A DNA stretch of 57,716 nt from Sphingosinicella sp. (GCA_016793845.1 JAEULI010000139.1:1-57716); one strand, 5' to 3'. Positions 16,523 through 26,905 are shown, counted from the first letter of the stretch. The notes: a model not told the origin generated them from the sequence alone. Numbers and translations are program-made.

Positions 16523-17382
16523 CGGCCGCGCAGCCCGTCAAACACCTCGGCGAAGCCGGGCTGGTTCTTGCTGCTGATGCTGGTGCGCGCGGCCTCGATG
16601 ACCATGGCGGGCGCATTGCCGTGCAGCGAGGAAATGATGATCGCCTTGGCGACGTGGTAGATTTCGCCGTCTTCCTCGAGGATCTGCTCCAGCCGGTTCG
16701 CCATCGGCGAGACGATGCCGTAGGCGAGGAGCACGCCGAGGAAGGTGCCGACGAGCGCCGAGCCGATCATGCCGCCGAGAACGGCGGGCGGCTGGTCGAT
16801 CGAGCCCATGGTCTTCACGACGCCGAGCACGGCCGCGACGATGCCGAGCGCCGGGAGGGCGTCACCGGTGGATTGCAGCACCTTCACCGGCTTCATCGCG
16901 GCGTGGTGATGCGTCTTCATCGCATTGTCCATGATCTCCTCGACCGCGTGCACGTTGAGCGTGCCCGAGGAGACGACGACGAGACGGATGGCGTCCGCCA
17001 TGAAATCGATGAGGAAATGGTCTTTCAGCAGCTTTGGGTACTCGTTGAAGATGCTGCTGGATTTCGGATCCTCGATGTGGGCTTCCATGGCGACCGGGCC
17101 GTCGGTCTTCATGGTCTTCATCAGCTTGGAAGCGAGGAAGATCGCGTCGAGATAGTCCTTCCTGTTGTAGGTCGGGCCCTTGAAGATCTTGCCGATGCCG
17201 CCGCCGACCTGCTTCAGGATGGCGAAGCTGTTGCCGAGCAGCAGCGAACCCGCCGCCGCGCCGCCGATGATGAGCATCTCGTGCGGAATCGCGTGCATGA
17301 CCGGCTCGAGATTGCCGCCGGTGATGGCGAAACCACCGAAGACCATCGCGAAAAGGACAATAAGGCCGATCGCAGCGAACAT
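16519..17382 (-). CDS. motA: Flagellar stator protein MotA
   Basis: A 287-residue stator A subunit with four membrane helices: two near the N-terminus (MFAAIGLIVLFAMVFGGFA and MLIIGGAAAGSLLLG) and two after residue 165 (ALGIVAAVLGVVKTMG, MIGSALVGTFLGVLLAYG). The charged cytoplasmic loop that contacts FliG lies between them. It forms the proton channel with MotB. A sigma-28-type promoter sits at 17459-17485, giving a leader of about 70 bases, so motAB are late genes separate from the flg operon ending upstream. Confidence 0.97.
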   Translation of the reverse strand: MFAAIGLIVLFAMVFGGFAITGGNLEPVMHAIPHEMLIIGGAAAGSLLLGNSFAILKQVGGGIGKIFKGPTYNRKDYLDAIFLASKLMKTMKTDGPVAMEAHIEDPKSSSIFNEYPKLLKDHFLIDFMADAIRLVVVSSGTLNVHAVEEIMDNAMKTHHHAAMKPVKVLQSTGDALPALGIVAAVLGVVKTMGSIDQPPAVLGGMIGSALVGTFLGVLLAYGIVSPMANRLEQILEEDGEIYHVAKAIIISSLHGNAPAMVIEAARTSISSKNQPGFAEVFDGLRGR

Positions 17383-17458
17383 CTAACGCACAACTCCATT
17401 GCCTGGCGGCATCACCGGGCCTCGCCCGGATTCTCGCGATGCCGTCTGTCCATCTTGC

Positions 17459-17485
17459 TTAACGACCTCAGTTGACGGCCATTTA
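17459..17485 (-). promoter_or_regulatory. Sigma-28 (FliA) promoter for motAB
   Basis: On the minus strand TAAA, 15 bases, GTCGTTAA. The same layout occurs before flgP, flgM, fliC and fliD. The -10 differs from the enteric GCCGATAA at two bases. Confidence 0.65.
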
Positions 17486-17545
17486 GGCACCCAAAGGTTG
17501 AGAAAGGCTTCCCCGTACACAGATTTGTTGCGACGCAGCACAGCG

Positions 17546-18466
17546 TTACAAGTAGCTGAAGAGCGACAGTTTCTTGATCTGGGCGAAGCTCTGCTGCGAG
17601 GCGTCGAGCAACGTCATCGCGCTTTTGAGCTGGACGATGGCCGCGGCGACGTCGAGGCTTTCGAGATTGCTCTTCGCGGTCGTCATCGTGGTTTCCAGCG
17701 CCTTCAGACGGTCGGTCTCCGTATCCACCTGCGCCATGCGCGAGCCGAAGGTGGCGCGCTGATCGGCAAGGCGATCGATGCCTGCCGTCGTGTCGCTGAG
17801 CGCCTTCTCCATGCCTGCCGTGAAGGCCGCGGCATCGACGCTGGGGTCGTCGAGCAGCGCCTTGAATTCCGTGAGCGAGGCGAGGATCGTCTGGCGTCCG
17901 CCGCTCGTTTCGATTGAAAGCATTGAGAGGCCGTTCGCGCCGGTCGAGACGGCAACGTCGGCGCTGATCGGCACCTTCGGCGCGTCGCCGCTGCCCTGCC
18001 ACACGATGGCACCGGTCGCGTCGCGCGCAAAGGGTGCCGTGCCGACGGAAGCACCTGAAAACAAATAATTTCCGGCTGCATCGCGGCTGTTCGAAAGCGA
18101 CAGCATCTGATCGATGATCTGCCCGAGCTCGGTGCTGATCACCTTCCGATCGGCGTCGGTCAGCGTGCCGTTCGCGGCCTGCACGGCGAGTTCCTTCGCG
18201 CGCACCATCTGGTTCGACATGGCGTCCACGGCGCTGTCGGCAAACGAAAGCTGCGTAGTGATCGCATCCATATTGCGGATGAACTGCTGGTTGTTATCGA
18301 TGCTGCGCTGCAGGTCCGCGACGCGGCTCGACCCCAGCGGATCGTCCGATGGATCGAGGATGCGCTTGCCCGACGCGATCTGCGCCTCGAGCTGTGCGAG
18401 GGTCGATTGCAGCGAGCCCATGCGGCTCATCTGTGACTGGAAGGACTGGAAGGTGCCGACGCGCAT
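17546..18466 (-). CDS. flgL: Hook-filament junction protein FlgL
   Basis: A 306-residue flagellin-like junction protein (HAP3). The N-terminal D0/D1 helices (QSQMSRMGSLQSTLAQLEAQ, SGKRILDPSDDP) and the C-terminal helix (ETTMTTAKSNLESLDVAAA) are typical, with a variable middle. Last gene of the flgB-L operon, 21 bases after flgK. No T-run terminator is visible before the motA promoter. Confidence 0.95.
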   Translation of the reverse strand: MRVGTFQSFQSQMSRMGSLQSTLAQLEAQIASGKRILDPSDDPLGSSRVADLQRSIDNNQQFIRNMDAITTQLSFADSAVDAMSNQMVRAKELAVQAANGTLTDADRKVISTELGQIIDQMLSLSNSRDAAGNYLFSGASVGTAPFARDATGAIVWQGSGDAPKVPISADVAVSTGANGLSMLSIETSGGRQTILASLTEFKALLDDPSVDAAAFTAGMEKALSDTTAGIDRLADQRATFGSRMAQVDTETDRLKALETTMTTAKSNLESLDVAAAIVQLKSAMTLLDASQQSFAQIKKLSLFSYL

Positions 18467-18487
18467 TTTGCGGTTCCTCGGGGAAGC

Positions 18488-20377
18488 TTAGCGGATGTCG
18501 ATAATGGTCTGGAAGATCTCGCGGGCGGCCGCGATGATCTTCGCAGAGGCCTGATAGGCCTGCTGGAAACGGATGAGATCGGCGGCTTCCTCGTCGAGAT
18601 TGACGGCGGATGCCGCGTCGCGCGCTTCCAGCGCCTTGTCGCGCACGGCGAGCGTTGCCGATGCCAGCGCTTTCGTATCGTTGAGGTTCGTCGCAACCCG
18701 CGTCACTTCACGAGCGAAGCGGCCCTCGAAGCCGGGATTGCCGAGCCTTGTATCGACCATGCGCAGCATGTTGGCGTTGTCGGCCATGCCTGCCGCCGTC
18801 GGTGCGACGACGAAGCTGTCGCCCTCCGCAATCGTGCCCGAAAGCTGCACGTCGAAACCGTTCACCGGAATCCATGCGCCCGGCACATAGGCCCCGCTCG
18901 CAAGCACGGTGGGCGGAACGCCGGTGTCAGCCGTGTCGATGATCTCGTAGGTGCTGCCCGCGCCCATGCGGACCGTGAAACTCGTCGGCACCGGCGCGGG
19001 GATCGTGGCGGCGGCCGGGTTGCTGCGCACCGAAACCGTGCCCGTGCCCTGGTTGGCCGCAGAAATATCGGCCGCCCACGGCGCTGCCGCCGCAACGTTC
19101 GCGCCGTCCTCCACGAGAACGCGCATACCCGCAGCACCCGAGACGCCTTCGATCTGAAACCAGTCGCCGCCCTTGGGTGCGCCGCCGAGTTCGAGGTGGA
19201 TGCCATCGAGATCGAGCGCGCCGCTGCCGGTTATGGAGGCGCTGCCATCGGCGCGCGAGAGCGTCCACTGGCTGGTGCCGCCGTCGTACCAGAGCTCATA
19301 GCCCCCGGCGAAGACGAGCGACTCGTCGGTCACCTGAAGGTCGAGCGTCGCCTGCCCGGTGTTGGTCCGCGACGGCGTCGCCACGAGTGAACTCGCCGCG
19401 AACAGATCGCCGCCGGCGACACCGTTCAGATCGACGCCCTGCCGATGTGCGGCGTTGACGCTGGTGACGAACTGCTGGGCGAGCGTATCGATCGCCGCCA
19501 TGCTGGTGCTGTTCTGCGTGTAGGCATCGGAAAGCCCGGCGAGCACGCCGCTGCCCGGCACCGGAATGGTGCCGCTGCTCCCGAACGGATCGAGCGTCAG
19601 CCGGATCTTGCCGTTCGCCTCTGTGGCGCCGAGCAGCTTCGCGCCCATCTGATCGAGCAGCATGGGGCCGTTCGAATTGTCGAGGCGCACATCGACCGTG
19701 CCGTCGCCGCGGGTGGTGACGTCGATCTTGGTGAGCGACGCCAGCTCGTTCAGCAGGCGGTCGCGCTCATCTTCGAGGCTCGCGGAGGCGGACGTGCCGC
19801 CCGCGGTGCGGCGGATGGTTCCGTTCAGCGTCGAAAGCGCGCTGGTGAGGTCGTTGATGCGATCGACGGTCTGGTCGACATCCTGCTTGATGCCCGTGCG
19901 TGTCGCATCGAACGATTGCGCGAGGCTGCGGAACTGCGCGGCGACTTCGCCGGCGGCCGACAGGAAGGCATCGCGCGCGGAGAGCGAGGTGGGATCGGTG
20001 GAGATGTCCTGAGCGGCGTTGTAGAACGACGTCAGCCTGCCGGAGAGGCCCTGCGAATCGGTGTTGAGGAACGACTGGATCTCGCTCAGCCAGTATTGCC
20101 GCGTCTGCGCGCGGGCGTAGTCGCCGGACGCTGTGCGTGCATCGCTGGTGAGGAAGGCGTCATAGGCACGGGCGACACCGCTGACGTTGACGCCGCTTCC
20201 CGCTGTGGTCTGCCGGATCAGCGGGAAGCCGCCGCCGGCGGAGGGGTTCTCCGTGACGACGGCGGTACGCCGCGCATAGCCGGGCACGTTCGCATTGGCG
20301 ATGTTCTCGCCGACGATGTCGAGCGCGGTCTGGTAGGCGCGGACGCCGGATGCGCCGAGGCCGAGGAGGTCGCTCAT
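18488..20377 (-). CDS. flgK: Hook-associated protein FlgK
   Basis: A 629-residue junction protein (HAP1). It opens with the rod/hook family signature (LGASGVRAYQTALDIVGENIANANVPGYARR) and closes with NLDEEAADLIRFQQAYQASAKIIAAAREIF, the two halves of the D0 coiled coil. The large middle region is variable, as usual. Start ATG 20377 overlaps the flgJ stop (ATGA). Confidence 0.96.
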   Translation of the reverse strand: MSDLLGLGASGVRAYQTALDIVGENIANANVPGYARRTAVVTENPSAGGGFPLIRQTTAGSGVNVSGVARAYDAFLTSDARTASGDYARAQTRQYWLSEIQSFLNTDSQGLSGRLTSFYNAAQDISTDPTSLSARDAFLSAAGEVAAQFRSLAQSFDATRTGIKQDVDQTVDRINDLTSALSTLNGTIRRTAGGTSASASLEDERDRLLNELASLTKIDVTTRGDGTVDVRLDNSNGPMLLDQMGAKLLGATEANGKIRLTLDPFGSSGTIPVPGSGVLAGLSDAYTQNSTSMAAIDTLAQQFVTSVNAAHRQGVDLNGVAGGDLFAASSLVATPSRTNTGQATLDLQVTDESLVFAGGYELWYDGGTSQWTLSRADGSASITGSGALDLDGIHLELGGAPKGGDWFQIEGVSGAAGMRVLVEDGANVAAAAPWAADISAANQGTGTVSVRSNPAAATIPAPVPTSFTVRMGAGSTYEIIDTADTGVPPTVLASGAYVPGAWIPVNGFDVQLSGTIAEGDSFVVAPTAAGMADNANMLRMVDTRLGNPGFEGRFAREVTRVATNLNDTKALASATLAVRDKALEARDAASAVNLDEEAADLIRFQQAYQASAKIIAAAREIFQTIIDIR

Positions 20378-20700
20378 TTCGCTTCGCCTTCGTTTGTCGC
20401 GGGAGCCGCGGTTTGCTGGCCACGCGCGAGAAAGGTCTTCAGCGCCTCGGCGATGCCGAGCGGGCTGTGCTTCGCGAGCGTGCCTGCAAGCTCGCGGTCC
20501 TGCATTTCGCGGAAGGTCTTCAGACCCTCGCTCTGGAAGAGGCCGCCATCGGGCACGGCCTGCCGCGCCTGCTTCAGCATCAGGTTCACGAACACGGCCT
20601 CGAACTGCTGCGCGGCCTTGTCGAGGTTCGCATCGGTGTTCTTGCGGCTGCTGTCGACAGCCGCGGTTCCGCCGTTCTGAAGGCCGTTTATCGTCGTCAT
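20374..20700 (-). CDS. flgJ: Rod-binding protein FlgJ (no muramidase domain)
   Basis: 108 residues: only the N-terminal rod-capping domain ([44 protein letters not shown]). The glucosaminidase domain of enteric FlgJ is absent, as in many alphaproteobacteria. A separate transglycosylase gene at 30050-30850 probably supplies that activity. Both ends overlap neighbours by ATGA. Confidence 0.94.
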   Translation of the reverse strand: MTTINGLQNGGTAAVDSSRKNTDANLDKAAQQFEAVFVNLMLKQARQAVPDGGLFQSEGLKTFREMQDRELAGTLAKHSPLGIAEALKTFLARGQQTAAPATNEGEAK

Positions 20701-21797
20701 ATCACGATCAGCTCCGCCTTGAGCGCGCCCGCCTGCTTCAAGGCCTCGAGGATGGCGACGAGGTCCGACGGGGTCGCGCCGAGCGCGTTCACCGACTTCA
20801 CGATGTCGTCGAGCGCGACGCCGGGATTGAACAGGAACATGTGCGCGCCGCCCTGCTCGACCTCGATGCCGCTGTCGGGCGTCACTGTCGTCTGGCCGCG
20901 CGAGAAGGCGCCCGGCTGGCTCACCTGCGGGTTCTCCGTCACCTTCACCACCATACTGCCGTGGCTGACGGCGGCGGGCGAGACGCGGACGTTCGCGCCG
21001 ATCACCACTGTGCCGGTGCGCGAATTGACGACCACGCGCGCGGCGGGGGCGGCGGGCTGCACCTCGATGTTTTCGATGATCGAGACGAGGCTGATGCGCT
21101 GGTCCGCCTGCATCGGCGCGGTGACCTCGATGGAGACCGCGTCGATGGGCGAGGCGGTGCCGCCGCCGAGCGTTTTGTTGATGGCGTCGGCGACGCGCTG
21201 CGTCGTCGTGAAATCAGCCTCGCGGAGGTTGAGCACGAGGCTCGGCGAGGTCGCGAACGGCGTGTCGACCATGCGCTCGACCGAGGCGCCCTGCGGGATG
21301 CGGCCGGTGGAGGGGACGTTCACCGTCACCTTCGATCCGTCCTGCCCCTCGACGCCGAGACCGCCGACGGCAAGGCTGCCCTGCGACATCGCGTAGACCT
21401 CGCCGTCCGCACCGACGAGCGGAGTCAGAAGCAGGTTGCCGCCGCGAAGCGACTTCGCCTTGCCGATCGCCGAGACGGTCACGTCGATCTTCTGGCCGGG
21501 CTTCGCGAAGGGCGGCAGATCCGCCGTCACCATCACGGCCGCGGCGTTCTTGAGGCTGGCCTTCACCCCCGGCGGGATGACGACGCCGAAGCGCGCGATG
21601 GCGCTCCTCATGCTCTGGATCGTGTATTCGAGATTGTCGTCACCGGTGCCGTTCAAACCCACGACGATGCCGTAGCCGACGAGCTGGTTCGACCGGATGC
21701 CGGCGAAATCGCCGAGATCCTTGACGCGCTCCGCCGCCGCCGGTGCGGCAAATCCGCAGGCGAGGACGAGAGCGATGAGGAAGCGGCGAAGGCGCAT
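20697..21797 (-). CDS. flgI: Flagellar P-ring protein FlgI
   Basis: 366 residues with a Sec signal peptide ([19 protein letters not shown], cleavage before ERVKDL). The hallmark N-terminus follows: [20 protein letters not shown] and [11 protein letters not shown]. It assembles the periplasmic P-ring with help from FlgA. Length equals the enteric protein. The 3' end overlaps flgJ. Confidence 0.98.
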   Translation of the reverse strand: MRLRRFLIALVLACGFAAPAAAERVKDLGDFAGIRSNQLVGYGIVVGLNGTGDDNLEYTIQSMRSAIARFGVVIPPGVKASLKNAAAVMVTADLPPFAKPGQKIDVTVSAIGKAKSLRGGNLLLTPLVGADGEVYAMSQGSLAVGGLGVEGQDGSKVTVNVPSTGRIPQGASVERMVDTPFATSPSLVLNLREADFTTTQRVADAINKTLGGGTASPIDAVSIEVTAPMQADQRISLVSIIENIEVQPAAPAARVVVNSRTGTVVIGANVRVSPAAVSHGSMVVKVTENPQVSQPGAFSRGQTTVTPDSGIEVEQGGAHMFLFNPGVALDDIVKSVNALGATPSDLVAILEALKQAGALKAELIVI

Positions 21798-21813
21798 GGC
21801 GAGTCCTTTGGAC

Positions 21814-22479
21814 CTAGAAGGGTGTAATTGCGGTGAAGAAGCGCTGCAGCCAGCCCATGCGGGTCTGCTGCGCGAGTTCGCCGGTGCCGGAGTAGGCGAT
21901 GCGGGCGTCGGCGACGCGCGTGGAGGCGACGCGGTTTTCCGGCGTCACGTCCTGCGGGCGCACGATGCCGGAAATCTGCAGATACTCCTCGCCGCGGTTG
22001 AGCTTGATGAGTTTCTGGCCGCGCACGAGCATCGTGCCGTTGGTGTAGACCTGCGCCACGGTGACGGTCATCTCGCCGGTCAGCTGGTTCGACTGTGCGG
22101 CGGAACCCTGTCCCGCGAAGGTCTGGCCGCTGCCGCCCGAAAGCAGCCCGTCCGGCACCCACGAGAAGGGTTTCGCATCGGGGAGCGTGAGCGACATGTC
22201 GCTGTTGCGCGAGCTCGCGCTCGATACCGACTTCGCGGCCTGCGTCTTCTCGACGAGCACGATCGTCAGCACATCACCCACGCGCCGGGCGCGATTGTCT
22301 TCGACGAGGCTGGCGAAACGCCCGGCCTGGTAGATGGCGCCCGTTGCCTGCACGGGCGCGGTCGGCGCCGGGGCGTGCGAGGGTGCGAACTCCGCCATCG
22401 GGCGCTCGTAGGGCGCTGCGCACGCGGCGGTCGCCGCGAGCAGCGAGAGGGCTGCAACCTTAAAGGTTCTGCGTGACAT
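21814..22479 (-). CDS. flgH: Flagellar L-ring lipoprotein FlgH
   Basis: 221 residues. A lipoprotein signal ends at Cys about 21 (AATAAC). The conserved core follows: [42 protein letters not shown] and the C-terminal [17 protein letters not shown]. It forms the outer-membrane L-ring. The start overlaps the end of flgG by 20 bases. Confidence 0.97.
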   Translation of the reverse strand: MSRRTFKVAALSLLAATAACAAPYERPMAEFAPSHAPAPTAPVQATGAIYQAGRFASLVEDNRARRVGDVLTIVLVEKTQAAKSVSSASSRNSDMSLTLPDAKPFSWVPDGLLSGGSGQTFAGQGSAAQSNQLTGEMTVTVAQVYTNGTMLVRGQKLIKLNRGEEYLQISGIVRPQDVTPENRVASTRVADARIAYSGTGELAQQTRMGWLQRFFTAITPF

Positions 22480-23245
22480 ACTGCATCATCCCGTCGACCG
22501 TGGAGATCACCTTCGAGTTCACCTCGTAGGCGCGCTGCGTCTCGATCATGTTGACCATTTCCTCGACCATGTTGACGTTCGAGGTTTCGAGCATGTTCTG
22601 GTTGATCTCGCCGAGACCATCGACGCCCGGCGTTCCCACGATCGGCGCGCCGCTCGCGGCGGTTTCGGCGAACAGATTGTCGCCGAGCGGCTGAAGGCCA
22701 GCCGGGTTCAGGAAGTTCGCGACCTGGATCTGACCGATCTGGCTCGGCGAGGAGTCGCCGGCATTGACGATGCTGACCGTGCCATCCTTGCCGATCGTCA
22801 GCGACCGGGCGCCTTCAGGGATCGTGATGTCGGGCTGCAGCGGGTAGCCGTCGTTGGTGACGAGCAGGCCCTCGCTGCTCACCGTGAACGAGCCGTCGCG
22901 CGTGTAGGTGATCGTGCCGTCGGGCTTCAGCACCTGGAAATAGCCGGAGCCGTTGATCGCCATGTCGGTCGGGTTGTCGGTCGACTGCATCGAGCCCTGC
23001 GTATTGATACGCTCGGTGCCGACGATGCGCACGCCCGTGCCGATGTTGAGGCCGGTCGCATACTGCGTCGATTGCTCGCTGTTGGCGCCCGCCTGCCGGT
23101 AGTTCTGGTACATCAGGCTCTGGAATTCCGCGCGGTCGCGCTTGAAGCCCGTGGTGTTCACGTTGGCGAGGTTGTTGGAGATGACCCTCATGCGCATGTC
23201 CTGCGCGTCGAGGCCGCTCCTTGCCGTGTGCAGTGCCGAGCTCAT
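22460..23245 (-). CDS. flgG: Distal rod protein FlgG
   Basis: 261 residues, the family's standard length. N-terminal ALHTARSGLDAQDMRMRVIS plus NNLANVNTTGFKRDRAEF; C-terminal VNMVEEMVNMIETQRAYEVN and [14 protein letters not shown]. It polymerises as the distal rod. It follows flgF after a 19-base gap. Confidence 0.98.
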   Translation of the reverse strand: MSSALHTARSGLDAQDMRMRVISNNLANVNTTGFKRDRAEFQSLMYQNYRQAGANSEQSTQYATGLNIGTGVRIVGTERINTQGSMQSTDNPTDMAINGSGYFQVLKPDGTITYTRDGSFTVSSEGLLVTNDGYPLQPDITIPEGARSLTIGKDGTVSIVNAGDSSPSQIGQIQVANFLNPAGLQPLGDNLFAETAASGAPIVGTPGVDGLGEINQNMLETSNVNMVEEMVNMIETQRAYEVNSKVISTVDGMMQYVTQNL

Positions 23246-23264
23246 ATGCCGGACTCCTTCCTTG

Positions 23265-24008
23265 CTATTCCAGACGCAGCAGCGACGTGCTGCTCATGTC
23301 CATGTCGCGGACGCTGGTGACGAGCTGCACCTGCACCTCGTAGGCGCGCGCCTGCTCGATCATGTCGACCATCGAGGCCATCATGTTGACGTTCGAACCT
23401 TCAAGCCCGCCGGTCTGGAGGCGTGCGGTATCGTCCTGCGCGAGCTGTCCGCCGCCCGCCGCGCGCATCAGATTGTCGAGGCCCTTTTCCAGCTCGTCCG
23501 GCTGCGGCGTTACCAGCTTGATGCGGCCAACTTCGCTCATCTCGTTGAGCTGCCCGCCCTGCGGGCGAATGCTCACCGTGCCGTCGGCGCCGATCTCGAC
23601 CGTATTGGCCGGCGGCACCGTGATCGGCCCGCCTTGTCCGACGACGACGAGGCCGTCGCCGGTTTCAAGGATACCCGTGGGGCTGATGCGGAGATCGCCG
23701 CGCCGGGTGTAGACTTCGGTGCCGTCCGGTGCCTGAACCGCCATCATCGATTCGCCCAGCATCGCCACGTCGAGCGCGCGGCCGGTCTGGTTGACCGTGC
23801 CGGGCGCCTGGTCGGACGCCAGCGTGCCTTCGGCCGCCTGGATGCGGCTCGCGAAGCTCTGGCCGCCAACGAGATGGCGGCTCTGCGCTTCGCTGACGTC
23901 GCGCTTGAAGCCGATCGTGCTCGCGTTGGCGATATTGTGCGCCGTCACGTCCTGCGCGGCCATGGCGCTGCGCAGGCCGGAGAGGGCGGTATAGACGAGA
24001 CGGTCCAT
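23265..24008 (-). CDS. flgF: Proximal rod protein FlgF
   Basis: 247 residues of the rod/hook family: MDRLVYTALSGLRSAMAAQD, VTAHNIANASTIGFKRDVSE, and a C-terminal NVNMMASMVDMIEQARAYEV. It lies between flgE and flgG in canonical order. Starts at ATG 24008, 27 bases after the flgE stop. Confidence 0.96.
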   Translation of the reverse strand: MDRLVYTALSGLRSAMAAQDVTAHNIANASTIGFKRDVSEAQSRHLVGGQSFASRIQAAEGTLASDQAPGTVNQTGRALDVAMLGESMMAVQAPDGTEVYTRRGDLRISPTGILETGDGLVVVGQGGPITVPPANTVEIGADGTVSIRPQGGQLNEMSEVGRIKLVTPQPDELEKGLDNLMRAAGGGQLAQDDTARLQTGGLEGSNVNMMASMVDMIEQARAYEVQVQLVTSVRDMDMSSTSLLRLE

Positions 24009-24035
24009 GGTCGGTTCCGGTCAGCTCAAATCCGC

Positions 24036-25331
24036 TTAGCTGCGGATGTTGATGATGGCGCTCGTCATCGCGCTATCGGTTTCGATCGCCTTCGCATTCG
24101 CCTGGAAGTTGCGCTGCGCGGTGATGAGGTTGACGAGTTCCTCGGTGATATCGACGTTCGCCATTTCAAGCGCGCCCGAACGGATCGTGCCGACACCGCT
24201 CGATCCCGCCTCGCCGAGGATCGGTTCGCCGGAAATGCCGGTTGACGTGTAATGCGCGTCGCCCGTCTGCTTGAGGCCGTTGGCGTTGGCGAAGGTCGCG
24301 ACCGCGATCTTGCCGAGCGCCTGCGTCTGACCGTTGGTGAAGCTGGCGCGCACCACGCCGTTGTTGTCGACGGTAACGCTGTCGAGACGGCCCGACGGAT
24401 AACCGTCCTGCGTCATCGACACGATCGAGAACGGGTCCGAATACTGCGTCGTCGACGTACCGTGATCGAGCGAGATGAGCAGCGGATCGCCGCCGGGGAT
24501 GTTCAGCGGATCGAAGCCCACGCCTGTGGTCGGAGAAATGAGCTGACCGAAATTGTCGAAGCGCATTTGCATAGGCGAAGGGCCGGACGACGGTGTGAGT
24601 TCCGTACCGTCGACGATGACGTGGACGTTCCAGTCGTTCGTGGTCGAGGACGAATTCGAGCTCGATGTGCGGACATAATAGATTTCCGCAGCCATCGGAT
24701 TGCCGAGCGAGTCGTAGACCGTCGTGGAGGTCGAACGGTTGTAGGTGGTGGGATTGTCCGGATTGAACGCGTAGGGGTTCGTCGGGGTATAGATCGGGTT
24801 GTTCGGGATCACCTCCGCGTCGGACGGGAGGTTCAGCGCAAGGTTGATTCCGGTGGTGGCGCGCGGCTGCCCCGAGGTCAGCGGCAGGCGCAGCGCGCGC
24901 GTGTCGTTGATGCTCGTCGAGATCACCGTGCCCGAATCGTTCACCGGATAGACCTGAAGCGCCTGGCCGCCGCTATCGACGACGAAACGCTCGTTGTTCA
25001 CGCTGAACGATCCATTGCGGGTGAACTGCATGTCGGTGGTGCCCGAGGTGGACTTCACCATGAAGAAGCCTTCGCCCATGAGCGCGACGTCCATCACGTT
25101 GAGGCTCGACTGGATCGCGCCCTGCGTGAACTGCTGCTTGATCGTCTTGAGCGCGGTGCCCGAGCCGGCGACGCGGCCGGCGCTCTGCAGCGCGGAGCTG
25201 GAGATGATGTCACCGAACTCCGCGCGCGAGCGCTTGAAGCCGACAGTGCCGACGTTCGCGATGTTGTTCGAGGTCGTGGAAAGATCGGTCTGCGCGGCGT
25301 TGAGGCCGGTGAGCGAGGTATACATTGCCAT
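24036..25331 (-). CDS. flgE: Flagellar hook protein FlgE
   Basis: 431 residues. The N-terminus (YTSLTGLNAAQTDLSTTSNN, IANVGTVGFKRSRAEF) and C-terminus (VDITEELVNLITAQRNFQAN, AKAIETDSAM) form the hook core; the middle holds the variable D2 region. An AGGAG sits about 10 bases before ATG 25331. Length is close to the enteric hook protein. Confidence 0.97.
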   Translation of the reverse strand: MAMYTSLTGLNAAQTDLSTTSNNIANVGTVGFKRSRAEFGDIISSSALQSAGRVAGSGTALKTIKQQFTQGAIQSSLNVMDVALMGEGFFMVKSTSGTTDMQFTRNGSFSVNNERFVVDSGGQALQVYPVNDSGTVISTSINDTRALRLPLTSGQPRATTGINLALNLPSDAEVIPNNPIYTPTNPYAFNPDNPTTYNRSTSTTVYDSLGNPMAAEIYYVRTSSSNSSSTTNDWNVHVIVDGTELTPSSGPSPMQMRFDNFGQLISPTTGVGFDPLNIPGGDPLLISLDHGTSTTQYSDPFSIVSMTQDGYPSGRLDSVTVDNNGVVRASFTNGQTQALGKIAVATFANANGLKQTGDAHYTSTGISGEPILGEAGSSGVGTIRSGALEMANVDITEELVNLITAQRNFQANAKAIETDSAMTSAIINIRS

Positions 25332-25361
25332 GGGTAGGGTCTCCTCTGGAAACGGTGAGAA

Positions 25362-26045
25362 CTAGCTGCTGATCTTCTGAACCTTGTCGAAGGTGACGGA
25401 GCCGATGCCGAGCAGATCAAGCGTCATCGGCGTGTTCGCGGTCGCGGTGCTGACGGACTGGACGAGCGCGTAGACCGAGGTCGAAAGCGCTTCGCGCTTG
25501 CCGCCCACGTTGGCCGTCGCCTCGATGGTGACGGGTCCCGGCTCCACGGTTTCGCCCGCGTCGTTCTTGCCGTCCCAGGCGAATTCGTGGACGCCGTCCT
25601 CGACCGCGCCGAGCTTCAGCGTGCGGATCGTCGCGCCGGTGGAATCCTTGATCGCGACTGTCGTGTCGGTTGCACCCTCGGGGATCGTGATCGCCCCGTA
25701 AACGGCACCCGTGCCGTCCGGCACCGCCTTGGTGCCCGATGTCAGCACATATTTGCCGACAAGGCCGGTGGCCGTTGAAAGCTGATTGTTGTTCAGCGAA
25801 TCGAGGATGCTGCCGAGCTTGGTGTTCATCTCCGAGATGCCCGCCAGCGACGAGAACTGCGCCATCTGCGCGACGAACGCCTCGTTCTCGACCGGGTTGA
25901 GCGGGTCCTGATTCTTCAGCTGCGTCGTCAACAGCTTCAGGAAGTCGCTCTGATCGAGCTGGCTCTTCTGCGTGACGGTACTGCTTGAATCGTAGCTCTT
26001 GATGCCGAGCGCACTCAGATCAAGGCCGCTGCTGGTACTGGTCAT
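25362..26045 (-). CDS. flgD: Hook cap protein FlgD
   Basis: 227 residues. The conserved N-terminal block QSDFLKLLTTQLKNQDPLNP and NEAFVAQMAQFSSLAGISEM is unmistakable. The tudor/Ig-like C-terminal part carries EFAWDGKNDAGETVEPGPV, the FLWDGKD-type signature. It caps the growing hook. Sits between flgC and flgE. Confidence 0.97.
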   Translation of the reverse strand: MTSTSSGLDLSALGIKSYDSSSTVTQKSQLDQSDFLKLLTTQLKNQDPLNPVENEAFVAQMAQFSSLAGISEMNTKLGSILDSLNNNQLSTATGLVGKYVLTSGTKAVPDGTGAVYGAITIPEGATDTTVAIKDSTGATIRTLKLGAVEDGVHEFAWDGKNDAGETVEPGPVTIEATANVGGKREALSTSVYALVQSVSTATANTPMTLDLLGIGSVTFDKVQKISS

Positions 26046-26052
26046 GCCTGCC

Positions 26053-26469
26053 TCACTGTCCGAGTTTCAGGGTGTTCAGCATCAGCGACTTCGCGGTCTG
26101 GATGACCTCGACGTTGTTCTGATACTGGCGGGAGGCTTCGAGCAGCTCGACCATCTCCTGGGTCTGGTCGACTGCGGCCTCGTAGATATAGCCGTCCTTG
26201 TCGGCCATCGGATGGCCGGGATCGTAGCGCTTCACGGGTGTGCCGCCGGCGGAGACGACATCGACGACGTCCACCGTGGCTGTGGCCCCGCCGTTCGCCT
26301 GATCGAAATAGGTCTCGAAGATCGGCTTGCGCGCCTTGTAGGCTTCCGCCTCGCTGCGCGCGACGGAGCCGGCGTTTGCAAGGTTGCTCGCCGTGGTGTT
26401 GAGCCGCACGAGCTGCGCCGACATGGCGCGGCCCGAAATATCGAAGATCGAAAGTCCGGCCATCGTCAT
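26053..26469 (-). CDS. flgC: Proximal rod protein FlgC
   Basis: 138 residues: [60 protein letters not shown] and the C-terminal [23 protein letters not shown] 26469 overlaps the flgB stop as ATGA, which fixes this start over ATG 26463 and over a spurious 318-residue frame. Confidence 0.96.
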   Translation of the reverse strand: MTMAGLSIFDISGRAMSAQLVRLNTTASNLANAGSVARSEAEAYKARKPIFETYFDQANGGATATVDVVDVVSAGGTPVKRYDPGHPMADKDGYIYEAAVDQTQEMVELLEASRQYQNNVEVIQTAKSLMLNTLKLGQ

Positions 26470-26852
26470 TCGCCCTTCAGCGCACGCGAGAGCGTGTTGA
26501 TGCGGCCGTTCAGGAACGCGAGCGTCGTCTGATACTGAACGGCGTTTTCGCCGAAGCGTGTCTGCTCGGTGGAAAGCTCGACCGTGTTGCCGTCGAGCGA
26601 TGCCTGGTTCGGGATGCGGTAGAGCGCGCCGCCGGATGCGCCGGGGCCACCCATGCCGATGTGGTTGCCTGCGGTAACGGTCAGCGCGCCGCCGCTCTCC
26701 GCCGACTTCAGCTGCGCGGCGAAATCGATGTCGCGCGCCTTGTAGCCGGGGGTGGCCGCGTTGGCGATGTTCGAGGCGAGCAGCTCGAGGCGCTTCGAAC
26801 GCAATTCGAGCGCCTGTGCGTGCACACCGAAATAATTGTCGAGTACGTCCAT
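26466..26852 (-). CDS. flgB: Proximal rod protein FlgB
   Basis: 128 residues. [20 protein letters not shown] and [16 protein letters not shown] are the family signature; [20 protein letters not shown] ends it. ATG 26852 has AGGACG before it; an upstream in-frame codon at 26894 lies before the predicted sigma-54 start site and is rejected. First gene of the minus-strand flgBCDEFGHIJKL operon. Confidence 0.96.
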   Translation of the reverse strand: MDVLDNYFGVHAQALELRSKRLELLASNIANAATPGYKARDIDFAAQLKSAESGGALTVTAGNHIGMGGPGASGGALYRIPNQASLDGNTVELSTEQTRFGENAVQYQTTLAFLNGRINTLSRALKGE

Positions 26853-26889
26853 TGCGGTACGTCCTGATGGTTTTGTCCGCTCTCGCTCC

Positions 26890-26905
26890 AGCAAGTGGCG
26901 TGCCA
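26890..26905 (-). promoter_or_regulatory. Sigma-54 promoter for flgB operon
   Basis: The minus strand reads TGGCACGCCACTTGCT, matching the TGGCACG-N4-TTGCW consensus at every fixed position. The predicted start is near 26879, 27 bases before the flgB ATG. Confidence 0.9.
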